8,160 nt of DNA from Planctomycetia bacterium (GCA_009926295.1 RFPF01000130.1:1-8160), one strand, 5' to 3'; counted from the stretch's first letter, positions 1 to 7,732 are shown. The notes: generated by a model not told the origin, from the sequence alone. Made by a program: numbers and translations.

Positions 1-1
1 C

Positions 2-3000
2 GAGCAGACCGACTCGATCAAGGGGGGCGACGACCTCTATCGCGAGCCGCTCCGCGGGCAGTTTCACTTCTCGCCCCGCCGCGGCTGGAACAACGACCCC
101 AACGGCTGCGTGTTTTACAAGGGCGAATGGCACCTCTTCTTCCAGCACAATCCCTACGGCTGGGCCTGGGGCAACATGCACTGGGGCCATGCCGTGAGCC
201 GCGATCTCGTCCACTGGGAGGAACTCGGCGACGTGCTCTTCCCCGACGACTTCGGGCCGATGTTCAGCGGCAGCGCGGTGGTGGACCATGCCAACACGAG
301 CGGCTTCGGCACCGCCGACAACCCGCCGCTCGTGCTCTTCTACACAGCCGCGGGCAACCCGACCGTGCAGTGCATCGCCTACAGCACCGACGGCCGCACG
401 TTCACGAAATACGCCGCCAACCCCGCCGTCGGCCAGATCACGCCGGGCAACCGCGACCCGAAGGTGTTTTGGCACGAGCCCACGCAGCGCTGGGTGATGG
501 TGCTCTACGTGGAGCGGCCGGAGCAGCAACGAACGATGGAGTTTTTCACGTCGCCGAACCTCCGCGACTGGACGCCGGCGAGCGCCACCGAGGGCGTCAA
601 GGGAACCAACTATCTCTACGAGTGCCCCGACTTCTTCGAACTGGCCGTGGATGGCGATCCCACACGGAAGAAGTGGGTTTTGCTCGGCGCGAGCACCGAA
701 TACGCCGTGGGCACGTTCGACGGCAGTACGTTCACGGCCGAGGCAACGCGGCTCCCGGGCCACCGCGGCAGGGGGTTTTATGCGCCGCAGTCGTTCAACG
801 ACGTGCCCGACGGGCGGCGGATCATGATCGGCTGGTGGCAGACCGAGACGAAGGGGATGCCGTTCAACCAGAGCATGTCGTTGCCGCTCGAACTGGGGCT
901 GAAATCGACCGCCGCCGGCCCGCGGCTCACGTTCGCACCCGCGAAGGAAGTGGAGCGATTGCGGGTGTCGTCGCGACGGCTCGGCGGCTCGACCCTCGCC
1001 CCCGGCGGGCCGAACCCGCTGGAAGGCGGTGCGACCGAACTCGTCGAACTCCGCGCCGAGATCGACCCCGGGGCCGCGCAGGAGATCGTGTTCACGGTCC
1101 GTGGGGCGATGATCACCTACGACGTGGCCAAGCAGGAGCTCGCAATCAGCGGGCTGCGGGCGCCGGCTCCGCTCATCGACGGGCGGCTGCGGCTGACCGT
1201 CTTCTGCGATCGCACCGGGATCGAAGTCTTCGCGGCCGACGGCCTGTGCTACGTGCCGCTGCCGTTCCAGCCCCGGGCGCTCGACCGGTCGCTCGCCGTC
1301 GAGGCCCGCGGCGGGGCCGCGACGATCCATGCGCTCGACGTGCACGAGCTCGACTCGATCTGGCAGGCCCGCGGACGGCGCGAGTTCGGAGCCACGAAGC
1401 GGTATCTCAACATCCCCATGAAGGCCCGCGGCCCCGAGCGGAGGGTGACGTTTCTCATCGATGGCCGGCCGGAGTCGGCGTTCAGCACGTTCCGGGCGGC
1501 CCTCGCCGACGAGAAACCCGACTGGTGGGCGTTTCGCGATATCGGCCGCTGGCAGGGAAAGACGATCACGCTCGTGGTGGACGACCTGCCCGCGGGCTCG
1601 ACCGCGCTCGAACTCGTCGAGCAGTCCGACGAGATCAAGAACCCGGGCACGCTCTACCGCGAGCCCGGGCGGCCGCAGCTCTGCTTCTCGCCACGGCGCG
1701 GCGGTGGCGGCGACGTGAACGGGCTCGTGTTTCACGAGGGGGAGTATCACCTGTTCTTCCAGCACAACCCGTTCGGCCAGGATGGCGGCATCAACTCCCA
1801 CTGGGGGCATGCGGTGAGCACCGACCTCGTCCGCTGGAAGGAGCTCCCCGACGCGCTCCTGCCCGACGATCACGGCCTCCAATATTCGGGCTCCGGCGTC
1901 GTGGACGTGGCCAACACGGCGGGCTTCCGCAGCGGAGCAGAGCTGCCGATCGTGCTCGCCTATTCCGGGGCCGGCAATCCGATCGCGCAGTGCCTCGCCT
2001 TTTCGAACGACCGCGGCCGAACCTGGACGAAATACGCCGCCAACCCCGCGCTGCCCCTCGTGGAGCCGGGCAACCGCGACCCGAAGGTGTTGTGGCACGC
2101 GCCGACGAAGCAGTGGGTGATGGCCCTCGCCTTCGGGCACTGCCAGCGGACGAGCGGCCGGCCGAGCACCAACCCGAACTTCGGGCTCTTCTCCTCGCCC
2201 GACCTCAAGCACTGGGAGCGGATGAGCTCGATCCACATCGACGACACGGAAGACTGCCCCGAGTTCTTCGAGCTCGCCCTCGATGGCGACGCGTCGCGGA
2301 CCAAGTGGATCTTCTACGGCGGCGACGCGCGGTATCTCGTGGGCACCTTCGACGGCACGACGTTCACGCCCGAATCGGGCCCGCACCGACTCAACGAGGG
2401 CAACTCGTTCTACGCCTCGCAGAGCTTCAACAACATGCCGGCCGGCGATGGGCGGCGGATCCTGCTCGCCCGCGCCCATGCGGGCGGCGACGGAATCGGC
2501 TTCTGGGGCGCCGTGGGCCTGCCGGTTGAGCTCACCCTCCGCACCACGGCCGCGGGCCCGCGGCTCTGCGCGTGGCCGGTAAAGGAACTGGAGTCACTAC
2601 GGCGCACGAGCCATGCCATCCCCGCACAGCCCCTGGCCGCCGGCACCAACCCCCTCTCGGGAATCGAAGGAAAACTGTTCGACCTGACCGCGGAGGTGGA
2701 GGTCGGCGACGCCCACACGATCACGTTCGATCTCCGCGGCATCCCGGTGGTGTACGACGCGGCAAAGCGGCAGCTCACCTGCCTCGGCCGTGCCGTGCCG
2801 CTCGAGCCGGTGAACAGGCGGATCTCCCTGCGGGCGTTCGTGGACCGCGGGCTCATCACGCTGTTCGCCGACGGCGGCCGGGTGTACATGTCGATGGTGG
2901 TCGTGCCCCCGGAGGACAACGTGCGGCTCGGGCTCACGGCAGACGGCCCGGGCGCGGCGATCCGCACGGCCGAAGTGCACGAACTCGCCTCGATCTGGGA

Positions 3001-3004
3001 ATGA
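2..3004 (+). CDS. Tandem GH32 fructan hydrolase (levanase/fructanase type), 5'-partial
   Basis: The frame is open from the window edge, so the start lies upstream; 1000 residues are visible before TGA 3002-3004. GH32 enzymes hydrolyse beta-fructosides (levan, inulin, sucrose) by a retaining mechanism with an Asp nucleophile and a Glu acid/base. Residues counted from base 2: the end of a DUF4980-like domain (1 to about 20); GH32 module A with WNNDPNG at 29-35 (nucleophile D32), RDP at 151-153 and ECP at 207-209 (acid/base E207), then a beta-sandwich to about 454; a complete DUF4980-like domain at about 463-561; GH32 module B from about 560 to the end. In module B the motifs read GGGGDVNG (D571), RDP (692-694) and DCP (751-753). 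The N-terminus, where any export signal would be, is missing. Module A is probably active; substrate (levan or inulin, exo or endo) cannot be read from sequence. An extracytoplasmic location is inferred from the family only. Confidence 0.93.
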   Translation, partial: EQTDSIKGGDDLYREPLRGQFHFSPRRGWNNDPNGCVFYKGEWHLFFQHNPYGWAWGNMHWGHAVSRDLVHWEELGDVLFPDDFGPMFSGSAVVDHANTSGFGTADNPPLVLFYTAAGNPTVQCIAYSTDGRTFTKYAANPAVGQITPGNRDPKVFWHEPTQRWVMVLYVERPEQQRTMEFFTSPNLRDWTPASATEGVKGTNYLYECPDFFELAVDGDPTRKKWVLLGASTEYAVGTFDGSTFTAEATRLPGHRGRGFYAPQSFNDVPDGRRIMIGWWQTETKGMPFNQSMSLPLELGLKSTAAGPRLTFAPAKEVERLRVSSRRLGGSTLAPGGPNPLEGGATELVELRAEIDPGAAQEIVFTVRGAMITYDVAKQELAISGLRAPAPLIDGRLRLTVFCDRTGIEVFAADGLCYVPLPFQPRALDRSLAVEARGGAATIHALDVHELDSIWQARGRREFGATKRYLNIPMKARGPERRVTFLIDGRPESAFSTFRAALADEKPDWWAFRDIGRWQGKTITLVVDDLPAGSTALELVEQSDEIKNPGTLYREPGRPQLCFSPRRGGGGDVNGLVFHEGEYHLFFQHNPFGQDGGINSHWGHAVSTDLVRWKELPDALLPDDHGLQYSGSGVVDVANTAGFRSGAELPIVLAYSGAGNPIAQCLAFSNDRGRTWTKYAANPALPLVEPGNRDPKVLWHAPTKQWVMALAFGHCQRTSGRPSTNPNFGLFSSPDLKHWERMSSIHIDDTEDCPEFFELALDGDASRTKWIFYGGDARYLVGTFDGTTFTPESGPHRLNEGNSFYASQSFNNMPAGDGRRILLARAHAGGDGIGFWGAVGLPVELTLRTTAAGPRLCAWPVKELESLRRTSHAIPAQPLAAGTNPLSGIEGKLFDLTAEVEVGDAHTITFDLRGIPVVYDAAKRQLTCLGRAVPLEPVNRRISLRAFVDRGLITLFADGGRVYMSMVVVPPEDNVRLGLTADGPGAAIRTAEVHELASIWE
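59..1363 (+). repeat. GH32 module A (catalytically canonical copy)
   Basis: This is the first copy of an internal duplication. It contains a five-bladed propeller-type GH32 domain with the expected nucleophile, RDP and EC motifs, the FYAPQSF motif and an IGWW strand, followed by a C-terminal beta-sandwich ending in HELDSIW. The second copy lies about 1.62 kb downstream and ends in the matching HELASIW. The best-conserved stretches between the copies, such as TKYAANPA and GNRDPKV, are nearly identical even at DNA level. The bases before 59 encode the tail of a DUF4980-like domain (EQTDSIKGGDDLYREP), matching the domain in front of module B. The original duplicated unit was therefore DUF4980-like plus GH32. 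Confidence 0.85.
1388..1684 (+). other. DUF4980-like domain between the two GH32 modules
   Basis: About 99 residues beginning GATKRYLNIPMKARGPERR and including a DGRPESAF strand, a PDWWAFRDIGRWQGK segment, a DDLPAGS turn and the exit EQSDEIKNPGTLYREPGRP. From memory this is the pattern of the DUF4980 domain found in front of some bacterial levanase-like GH32 domains; it looks like a small all-beta accessory domain. Its exit sequence closely matches the first residues of the window, which shows that each GH32 module has its own copy. Its role is unknown; carbohydrate contact or structural support are only guesses. Confidence 0.7.
1679..3001 (+). repeat. GH32 module B (degenerate catalytic motifs)
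   Basis: This is the second copy of the internal duplication. The fold-defining strands are retained (EYHLFFQHNPFG, SHWGHAVSTDLVRWKELP, GNRDPKVLWHAP, FYASQSFNN). The nucleophile motif has lost its Trp-Asn and Pro (GGGGDVNG), although the Asp itself (bases 1712-1714) remains. The acid/base Glu position is Asp (bases 2252-2254) with a Glu just before it. The IGWW strand of module A is LLARAH here. Compared with module A there is also an insertion around residues 715-726 (CQRTSGRPSTNPN). The module may bind fructan without cutting it, or act differently; activity cannot be excluded because an Asp and an acidic residue persist. Confidence 0.8.
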
Positions 3005-3045
3005 CTGGCTTTCCGGCCACGCGAAGCTGCGTTGCCCGGGGTGGC

Positions 3046-3051
3046 TACAAT
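3046..3051 (+). promoter_or_regulatory. Candidate -10 box TACAAT
   Basis: TACAAT matches the sigma-70 -10 consensus at five of six positions and lies in the 104-bp gap between the GH32 stop and the candidate start of the membrane protein gene. No convincing -35 box is seen at the usual spacing. If used, transcription would begin near 3058. That favours the downstream starts (GTG 3109, GTG 3173 or 3176) over TTG 3032 or ATG 3050. I see no strong hairpin terminator for the GH32 gene in this gap, and nothing else in it. Confidence 0.35.
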
Positions 3052-3096
3052 GCACGCGCGAAGGCGGGCGTCGGCCCCGACTCGAGCGATCCCTGC

Positions 3097-3100
3097 GGAG
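3097..3100 (+). promoter_or_regulatory. Ribosome binding site (GGAG) supporting GTG 3109
   Basis: GGAG lies 8 nt before GTG 3109. The 18 codons from there (VLGFLRRRLAAVFDALDS) have the high-GC3 codon use of the region and look like a normal basic, amphipathic N-terminus. They are not in frame with the membrane protein body, which is the main evidence for a frameshift near 3163. Confidence 0.45.
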
Positions 3101-3108
3101 CGACTGCC

Positions 3109-4042
3109 GTGCTGGGTTTTCTGCGCCGCAGGCTCGCCGCCGTCTTCGACGCGCTCGACAGCCCTGGAGCGGGTGGTGGTCGCAGCGGCGGCCGTCGGCT
3201 TTCTCATCCACCTCGGTGCGATCGCGATCGCCCGGCTGTTTCCGAGCCTTCCCCTGACGGTCTTCGCGGGGATCGACGAGAGCCCGCTCCATGCCGTCTA
3301 CACGCCGTTCAGCGTGATCCTGTTCTACGAGGTCGTCCTCCTCGTGTTCGCCCTGGCAGCGTCGCACACAGGCGAGATCGCCAAGCAATACCAGATCATC
3401 TCCCTGATCGTCGTCCGCGGCGTGTTCAAGGACATCGGCGGATTCGATGACCTCGAAAACTGGCTGGCCGAGCCGGCCGCGGTACGGGCCGTGCTCTTCG
3501 ACATGGCCGGCGCGGTCGCGATGTTCATGATCGTCACCGGCTTCACGCTGCTGCAATACGTGACGCCCAAGATGCGCGTGCATCGTGATCTCGAGGGCTT
3601 CATCCAGCTCAAGAAGGCCGTGGCCGTGTTGCTGCTCGTCGTGCTGGTCACCCTGGCGGTGCTGAATCTCGCCAGCTGGGCGGGGCTGGTCGTTCACCTA
3701 CCCGAGGTTTTGGCCCCGCCGCCGATCGACGTCGATCTCTTCTTCTTTCCCCGTTTCTTCGAGTTCATGATCTTCACCGACGTGTTCCTGCTGATCGTGT
3801 CGCTGGCCTACCACGACCGCTACGAATACGTGTTTCGCAACGCCGGGTTCGTGATCTCGACGGTCCTCCTGCGGGTCTCGCTCTCCACGCCCAAGCCCTA
3901 CGACGTGGTGCTGGCGCTCACTGCCATGCTCTACGGGCTGGTCGTGCTCGGCGTGTTCGCCTGCTTCGCCGCCATCGAACGGAAGTGGGACGGTTCACCC
4001 ACCGCAGGACATGCCGGCGGCCGAGGGGGCGATCGCAACTGA
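3109..4042 (+). CDS. Polytopic membrane protein of unknown function, probable frameshift near 3163
   Basis: I do not recognise the family. The body (about 3164-4042, stop TGA 4040-4042) encodes six or seven hydrophobic helices. In frameshift-corrected numbering they lie at about 22-44, 62-84, 124-150, 169-196, 215-234, 243-258 and 265-287, with a polar loop GEIAKQYQIISLIVVRGVFK between the second and third. Start choice: GTG 3109 has a good Shine-Dalgarno and a natural N-terminus, but needs one base removed in the run 'agccctgg' (about 3163) to join the body, giving about 310 residues. Without a frameshift the gene could start at GTG 3173 or 3176, with GGAG at 3166-3169, giving 289 or 288 residues. 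The same frame is open back to TTG 3032, but that extension is Pro/Ser/Arg-rich and reads like an out-of-frame translation. The gene is convergent with crtB, 7 bp away. No functional link to either neighbour can be claimed. Confidence 0.72.
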
Positions 4043-4049
4043 ACCCGGC

Positions 4050-5203
4050 TCAGGGATCGGCCGTCTCGGACCGACGGGCCGCCCACGCCGCAGCCCGGTT
4101 GAAGGTCAACGCTGAAATCGCACAGCCTGCCGCGTAGATGAGCGGCGTCGAGCCGTACGAGGCGTCCTTCGGATTGATCGCCACGAGGATGAACAGAACG
4201 ACCGCCATGACGCTCGTCAGCGACAGGCCGGTGAACACAACGCTCCAAGCGCCCCACTTCATGATGAGCCTCCGGATTCGGTCGCCGAGAGTCGCGCCGC
4301 CCTTCCACGATACCCCACACTCAGACACGTGTCGCTCCGCCGTCGCAAGCGCCCGCCTGGCCGCGTCGTCGAGCCATATTCCTCGGCCACCGCCCGTGGC
4401 ACCGACCGCCGCGAGGGCGAACAGCCTGACTTTTCGGAGCGTTGAAACGTGGGCCCGCTCGTCGAGCACGTGGCAATCCCGCTTCCGGATCCTCGTCCCG
4501 ATCGCATGGTAGATGCGCGCGGCTGCGCGGACGGCAAGTCGGGAGTCGGGCTCGATCCCGCCGATGCCGGCCTCCCCCGCCGCGTAGTAGCCGTCGGCGA
4601 CGTCGAGGATCCTGCGCACGCCCCGCCGCACCCGCTCGGGGTCGGGCGGCCCGCCATCCGGCCGCAGGCCGTCGGTCCACTCGAGCGGGAGGTAGCACCG
4701 CGACCGCCGCCAGTCCTCCGCCACGTCGCGGGCGATGTTTGTCAGCTGCATCCCCATGCCCAGGGCCGCGGCATGGGACAGAAAGCGGCGGTCATGCAGG
4801 CCGAGGATAGGGCACATCAGCACGCCCACCGCCCCGGCGACCCGAAAGCAGTACCGCAGCAGATTTTCTTCGTTGAGACCTGCCGCCGGCGTGAGGTCCG
4901 ACCGCATGCCGTCGAGGAGCGCCACGGCAGCCTCGAGCGGCAGGTCATGACGGCCGACGAGATCTGCGAGCCAGCGGCTCTCCATCGCGATCGGGGCGAG
5001 GCCGTGGCGCGGTCGACGAAGTCGTGTGCGTCCTGCTGCGAGACGGCGGCGTCCACTCCGTCGTCGCACCAGCGGCACCACGCGTAGAGCCGCTCGACGT
5101 CGGCCCGTTTGTGGGCCGGCAGGAGACGGCTGGCAAAGGAAAAAGAGCGGCTGTGCCGCCGGATCGACTCCCCGGCGGCGGGCTCGCTAGCGTGCGACGA
5201 CAT
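4050..5203 (-). CDS. crtB: Phytoene synthase with membrane tail, frameshifted near 5000
   Basis: This squalene/phytoene synthase family enzyme condenses two GGPP to phytoene, the first committed step to C40 carotenoids. The N-terminal part (ATG 5203 to about 5000) carries SRSFSFASRLLP and the first Asp motif in AWCRWCDDGVD (D47, D51). The rest lies in another frame, from about 5000 to TGA 4050-4052. It carries GMRSDL, YCFRVAGAVG and the second Asp motif QLTNIARDVAEDW (D160, D164), followed by YLPLEW. Restoring one C in 'ggcctcgcccc' joins them as DRATALAPIAMESRW and gives 384 residues. The spacing between the first motif and GMRSDL seems slightly short, so a loss of 1+3n bases is possible. 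Unusually, two hydrophobic helices end the protein (bases 4176-4247 and 4083-4151). ATG 5203 overlaps the crtI end by 17 bp with no clear Shine-Dalgarno, suggesting translational coupling. As read, the gene would not give full-length enzyme. Confidence 0.93.
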
Positions 5204-6737
5204 GGAAGTCGGCCGCGATCGTGTCGCAGGTGGCCTTGGCCGAGTTGACGACGCCGGGCACGCCGGCCCCCGGATGGGTGCCGGCCCCGACGATGTACAG
5301 TCCTGGAATGTCCGGGTCGCGGTTGTGCGGCCGGAAGTAGGCCGACTGTGTAAGCGTGGGAGCGACCGAGAAGGCCGAGCCGTGATGGGCGTGGAACCGG
5401 CTCGCGAAGTCGACGGGCGTGCAATGCCGCCGCGTCACGATCGCTGCCCGGACTCCGGGCAGGTGCGGCTCGAGCGACTCGAGGATGGCGTCGCCGTAGC
5501 GAGTTGCCACGGCATCCCAGTCGATCGGCGCGTTGCCGAGGTGCGGCACGGGGCTGAGCACGTAGAACGACTCGCCCCCGGGTGGCGCCATGCCCGGATC
5601 GGTGATCGTGGGGGCGTGGAGATAGAGGCTGAAATCCTCCGGCAGGCGATGCCCGTGGAAGATGTCCCGCAGGAGCCCCTGAAACCGCGGCCCGAACAAG
5701 ATCGTGTGGTGCGCCAGGTTCGGATACCGCCTGTCGGTGCCGAAGTACAGAACGAAGAGGGACATCGACCAATCCATGCGCTCGAGCCGCCGCTGGCGGC
5801 GACGAGCCGCATCGACCCCGCGGTACAGCGTGGCGTAGGTGTGGTGAACGTCGGCGTTCGACACGACCGCGTCGAACACCTCGGGCGGGCCACCGGCGGC
5901 ATGGACGACGTGCCGGGACGCGGTGCTGGCCGAGTCGAGCGTGACCCGCTCGACGGGAGTCTCGAGACGCAGCGTGCCGCCGAGGTCGTGGAACAGCCGC
6001 ACGAGCCCGCGGACCAGCGCGCCGGTGCCGCCCTCCGGGAAGAACACGCCCCACTTTCGCTCGATCCAGTGGATCAGCGTGTAGATCGCGCTCGTCTCCA
6101 TGGGATTCCCACCCACGAGCAGCGGGTGAAAACTGAACGCCTGACGGAGGTGCTCGTCTTTCACGAATCGAGACACTGTCGCGTAGACGCTCCGGTCGGC
6201 CCGCAGGCGGGCAAGGTGCGGGGCGGCGCGGATCATGTCGGTGAAGCGGAGAAACGGAACGGCTCCGAGCTCCTCGTAGCCCTTGACGAACACCTGACGC
6301 GCATAGTCGGCGAAGCGACGATATCCATCCACGTCGGCAGGGCTCACCCGCCTCACCTGCTCGATCAGCCCCGCTTCATCGGCGACGTAATCGAAGGCGA
6401 CGCCGTCGCTCCATTGGAGCCGGTAGAGCGGAGTCACGGGCAACAAGCGGACGTAGTCGGCCATCCGCCTCCCGGACAGCTCGAAGAGCTCTTCGAGGCA
6501 ATGCGGCGCGGTGATCACGGTGGGCCCTGCGTCGAAGACGTAGCCCCGATCCTGGTAGACGGCGGCCCGGCCACCCGGCTGATCATGCGTTTCGTAGCAG
6601 ACCGTGTCGAAGCCCATCGACTGCAGGCGGATGGCCGCCGCCAAGCCGCCGAAGCCGCTGCCAATCACGGCAGCCCGCCGGCGCGTTTCGGCGCTCAACC
6701 GTGACGACGGTCGCCCGGCGACGGTCGCCACGCTCAC
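5187..6737 (-). CDS. crtI: Phytoene desaturase, CrtI type
   Basis: This FAD-dependent carotenoid desaturase should convert phytoene stepwise toward lycopene at the membrane surface. The product is 516 residues, normal for the family. An N-terminal dinucleotide-binding motif VIGSGFGGLAAA (24-35) is followed by PGGRA and FDAGPTV. The middle has SAIYTLIHWIERKWGVFFP and GGTGALVRGLV, typical of CrtI rather than of C30 CrtN. The C-terminal signature is YIVGAGTHPGAGVPGVV followed by SAKAT. GTG 6737 is chosen as start because GGAGG lies 7 nt upstream and the codon overlaps the crtE stop as GTGA; the frame is open further upstream only as a shadow of crtE. The number of desaturation steps cannot be read from sequence. 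It looks intact and is the most secure gene in the operon. Confidence 0.96.
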   Translation of the reverse strand: MSVATVAGRPSSRLSAETRRRAAVIGSGFGGLAAAIRLQSMGFDTVCYETHDQPGGRAAVYQDRGYVFDAGPTVITAPHCLEELFELSGRRMADYVRLLPVTPLYRLQWSDGVAFDYVADEAGLIEQVRRVSPADVDGYRRFADYARQVFVKGYEELGAVPFLRFTDMIRAAPHLARLRADRSVYATVSRFVKDEHLRQAFSFHPLLVGGNPMETSAIYTLIHWIERKWGVFFPEGGTGALVRGLVRLFHDLGGTLRLETPVERVTLDSASTASRHVVHAAGGPPEVFDAVVSNADVHHTYATLYRGVDAARRRQRRLERMDWSMSLFVLYFGTDRRYPNLAHHTILFGPRFQGLLRDIFHGHRLPEDFSLYLHAPTITDPGMAPPGGESFYVLSPVPHLGNAPIDWDAVATRYGDAILESLEPHLPGVRAAIVTRRHCTPVDFASRFHAHHGSAFSVAPTLTQSAYFRPHNRDPDIPGLYIVGAGTHPGAGVPGVVNSAKATCDTIAADFHVVAR

Positions 6738-7732
6738 GGAAGGGCCTCCGCCCGCGTCGGCTCGCTCGCGATCCGCAGGGCGCTGCAGACGTCGGCCAAC
6801 GGGCCGACTTTGCGGGCACCGCCCGTGGCGACGCTGAGTCGGTCGATGGCTCGGTCGAGCCGCGCGCCGATCGCTTCCGCCGCCCGACTGCGGGTCGCGT
6901 CGAACAGGTCCTTGGCGATCGCGCGGAACGTAACCGGCTCGTCTCCCGACTGCCGCAGGCGGCGCTGCAGCGCCTCGAACTGCACGGCCGACAACTCGCT
7001 CGCCGCCCAGGCCCACGGCCACGTGACACGGCGGTTCCGCAGGTCGTCGCACCGGTCCGAACCTGCGACGAGTTCGGAAAGTTCGTCGAGGTCATTTTTC
7101 ATCTGCAGACAGATCCCCACCCGGCAGCCGAAAGCGGCCACTGCCTGCAGCGTCTCTCGGCCTCCCGCAGCGGCGTGGGCGCCGCACCACGCCGCGAGGG
7201 ACGTGAGCCGGCCGGTCTTCCAGCGCGAGATCGCCAGTGCCGTCGCATGAGCCTGCCGCGGCGTGACCTCGTCGACCGGCGTGGCCAGATCGATCGCCTG
7301 CCCCTCGTGACACTGGCGGGCAACGGCGATGAATCGCCCCACGAGCGTCGCCGACCGGGCTGGATCGTCAAACGTCGATGCCGCGAGCTCCAGGGCCCGG
7401 AAATACATCCAGTTGCCGGCATTGACGGCCCGGGCCGGCCCGATCTCCCGGTGGAGTGCCGGCTGACCGCGACGGGTGAGCGAGTCGTCTTCGAAGTCGT
7501 CGATCACCAGCGAACCCGCGTGAAGCATCTCGACCGCATCGACGATCAGCGTCGGCGCCTGCGAGCGGCCGCCGGCGAAGGCGTAGGACCTCTCGAGGAG
7601 CGTTGCCCGCAGCCGCTTGCCGCCGACGCCGGGGTAGAGATCGGGAGCGAGTTGCAGCGCCTTCGACCAGCCATGCCGCGTGCGCGCTGTCTGGTGGGTC
7701 CGGCCGGCGAAACCGAGTGGATTGGCGGTCAT
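6734..7732 (-). CDS. crtE: Polyprenyl diphosphate synthase, probable GGPP synthase
   Basis: This is a trans-isoprenyl diphosphate synthase of 332 residues, expected to extend allylic diphosphates with IPP to geranylgeranyl diphosphate in the cytoplasm. GVGGKRLR (35-42) is the IPP-binding region, and VIDDFEDDSLTRRGQP (76-91) is the first Asp-rich motif. Residues 4 and 5 before that motif are Ser and Gly. Small residues there fit products longer than C15, and the crt neighbours support GGPP. The second Asp-rich motif is altered: QMKNDLDEL (210-218) has NDLDE where DDxxD is expected, and the downstream KxTxP-like stretch reads RRVTWP. ATG 7732 overlaps the crtY stop as ATGA, with GAGG about 10 nt upstream. 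The frame runs further 5', but that part only shadows crtY. Another chain length cannot be excluded. Confidence 0.91.
   Translation of the reverse strand: MTANPLGFAGRTHQTARTRHGWSKALQLAPDLYPGVGGKRLRATLLERSYAFAGGRSQAPTLIVDAVEMLHAGSLVIDDFEDDSLTRRGQPALHREIGPARAVNAGNWMYFRALELAASTFDDPARSATLVGRFIAVARQCHEGQAIDLATPVDEVTPRQAHATALAISRWKTGRLTSLAAWCGAHAAAGGRETLQAVAAFGCRVGICLQMKNDLDELSELVAGSDRCDDLRNRRVTWPWAWAASELSAVQFEALQRRLRQSGDEPVTFRAIAKDLFDATRSRAAEAIGARLDRAIDRLSVATGGARKVGPLADVCSALRIASEPTRAEALP
6745..6749 (-). promoter_or_regulatory. Ribosome binding site (GGAGG) of crtI
   Basis: GGAGG on the minus strand lies inside the 3' end of crtE, 7 nt before GTG 6737. It decides the crtI start in favour of this GTG, which overlaps the crtE stop codon as GTGA. 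Confidence 0.75.

Noticed and set aside
127..2529. An 800-codon open frame overlapping the GH32 gene on the same strand
   Set aside because: It is very rich in Arg, Ala and Pro, has no recognisable motifs and runs over the GH32 sequence one frame off; long shadow frames are expected at this GC content.
3032..3172. N-terminal extension of the membrane protein from TTG 3032 or ATG 3050
   Set aside because: The extension contains stretches such as CAAGSPPSSTRS with poor coding character, no good Shine-Dalgarno, and a likely promoter element inside it; starts at 3109 (with frameshift) or 3173/3176 fit better.
2597..3697. A 366-codon minus-strand open frame crossing the GH32 end and the membrane protein gene
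   Set aside because: Its His/Arg/Asp-rich translation is typical of reverse-strand reading of high-GC genes, and it crosses two better-supported genes.
4043..4049. A bidirectional terminator between the convergent membrane protein gene and crtB
   Set aside because: Only 7 bp separate the stop codons, and I see no GC-rich hairpin with a T run on either side; any terminator must lie inside the genes or be Rho-dependent.
4945..6054. A 369-codon minus-strand open frame across the crtI/crtB boundary
   Set aside because: It is out of frame with both crt genes and Arg/Pro-rich. The crtI and crtB frames explain this DNA better.
5109..6704. A 531-codon plus-strand open frame antisense to crtI
   Set aside because: The sense strand carries the full conserved CrtI sequence with motifs, start and Shine-Dalgarno, and the antisense product is compositionally odd with no domain. 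It is a high-GC shadow.
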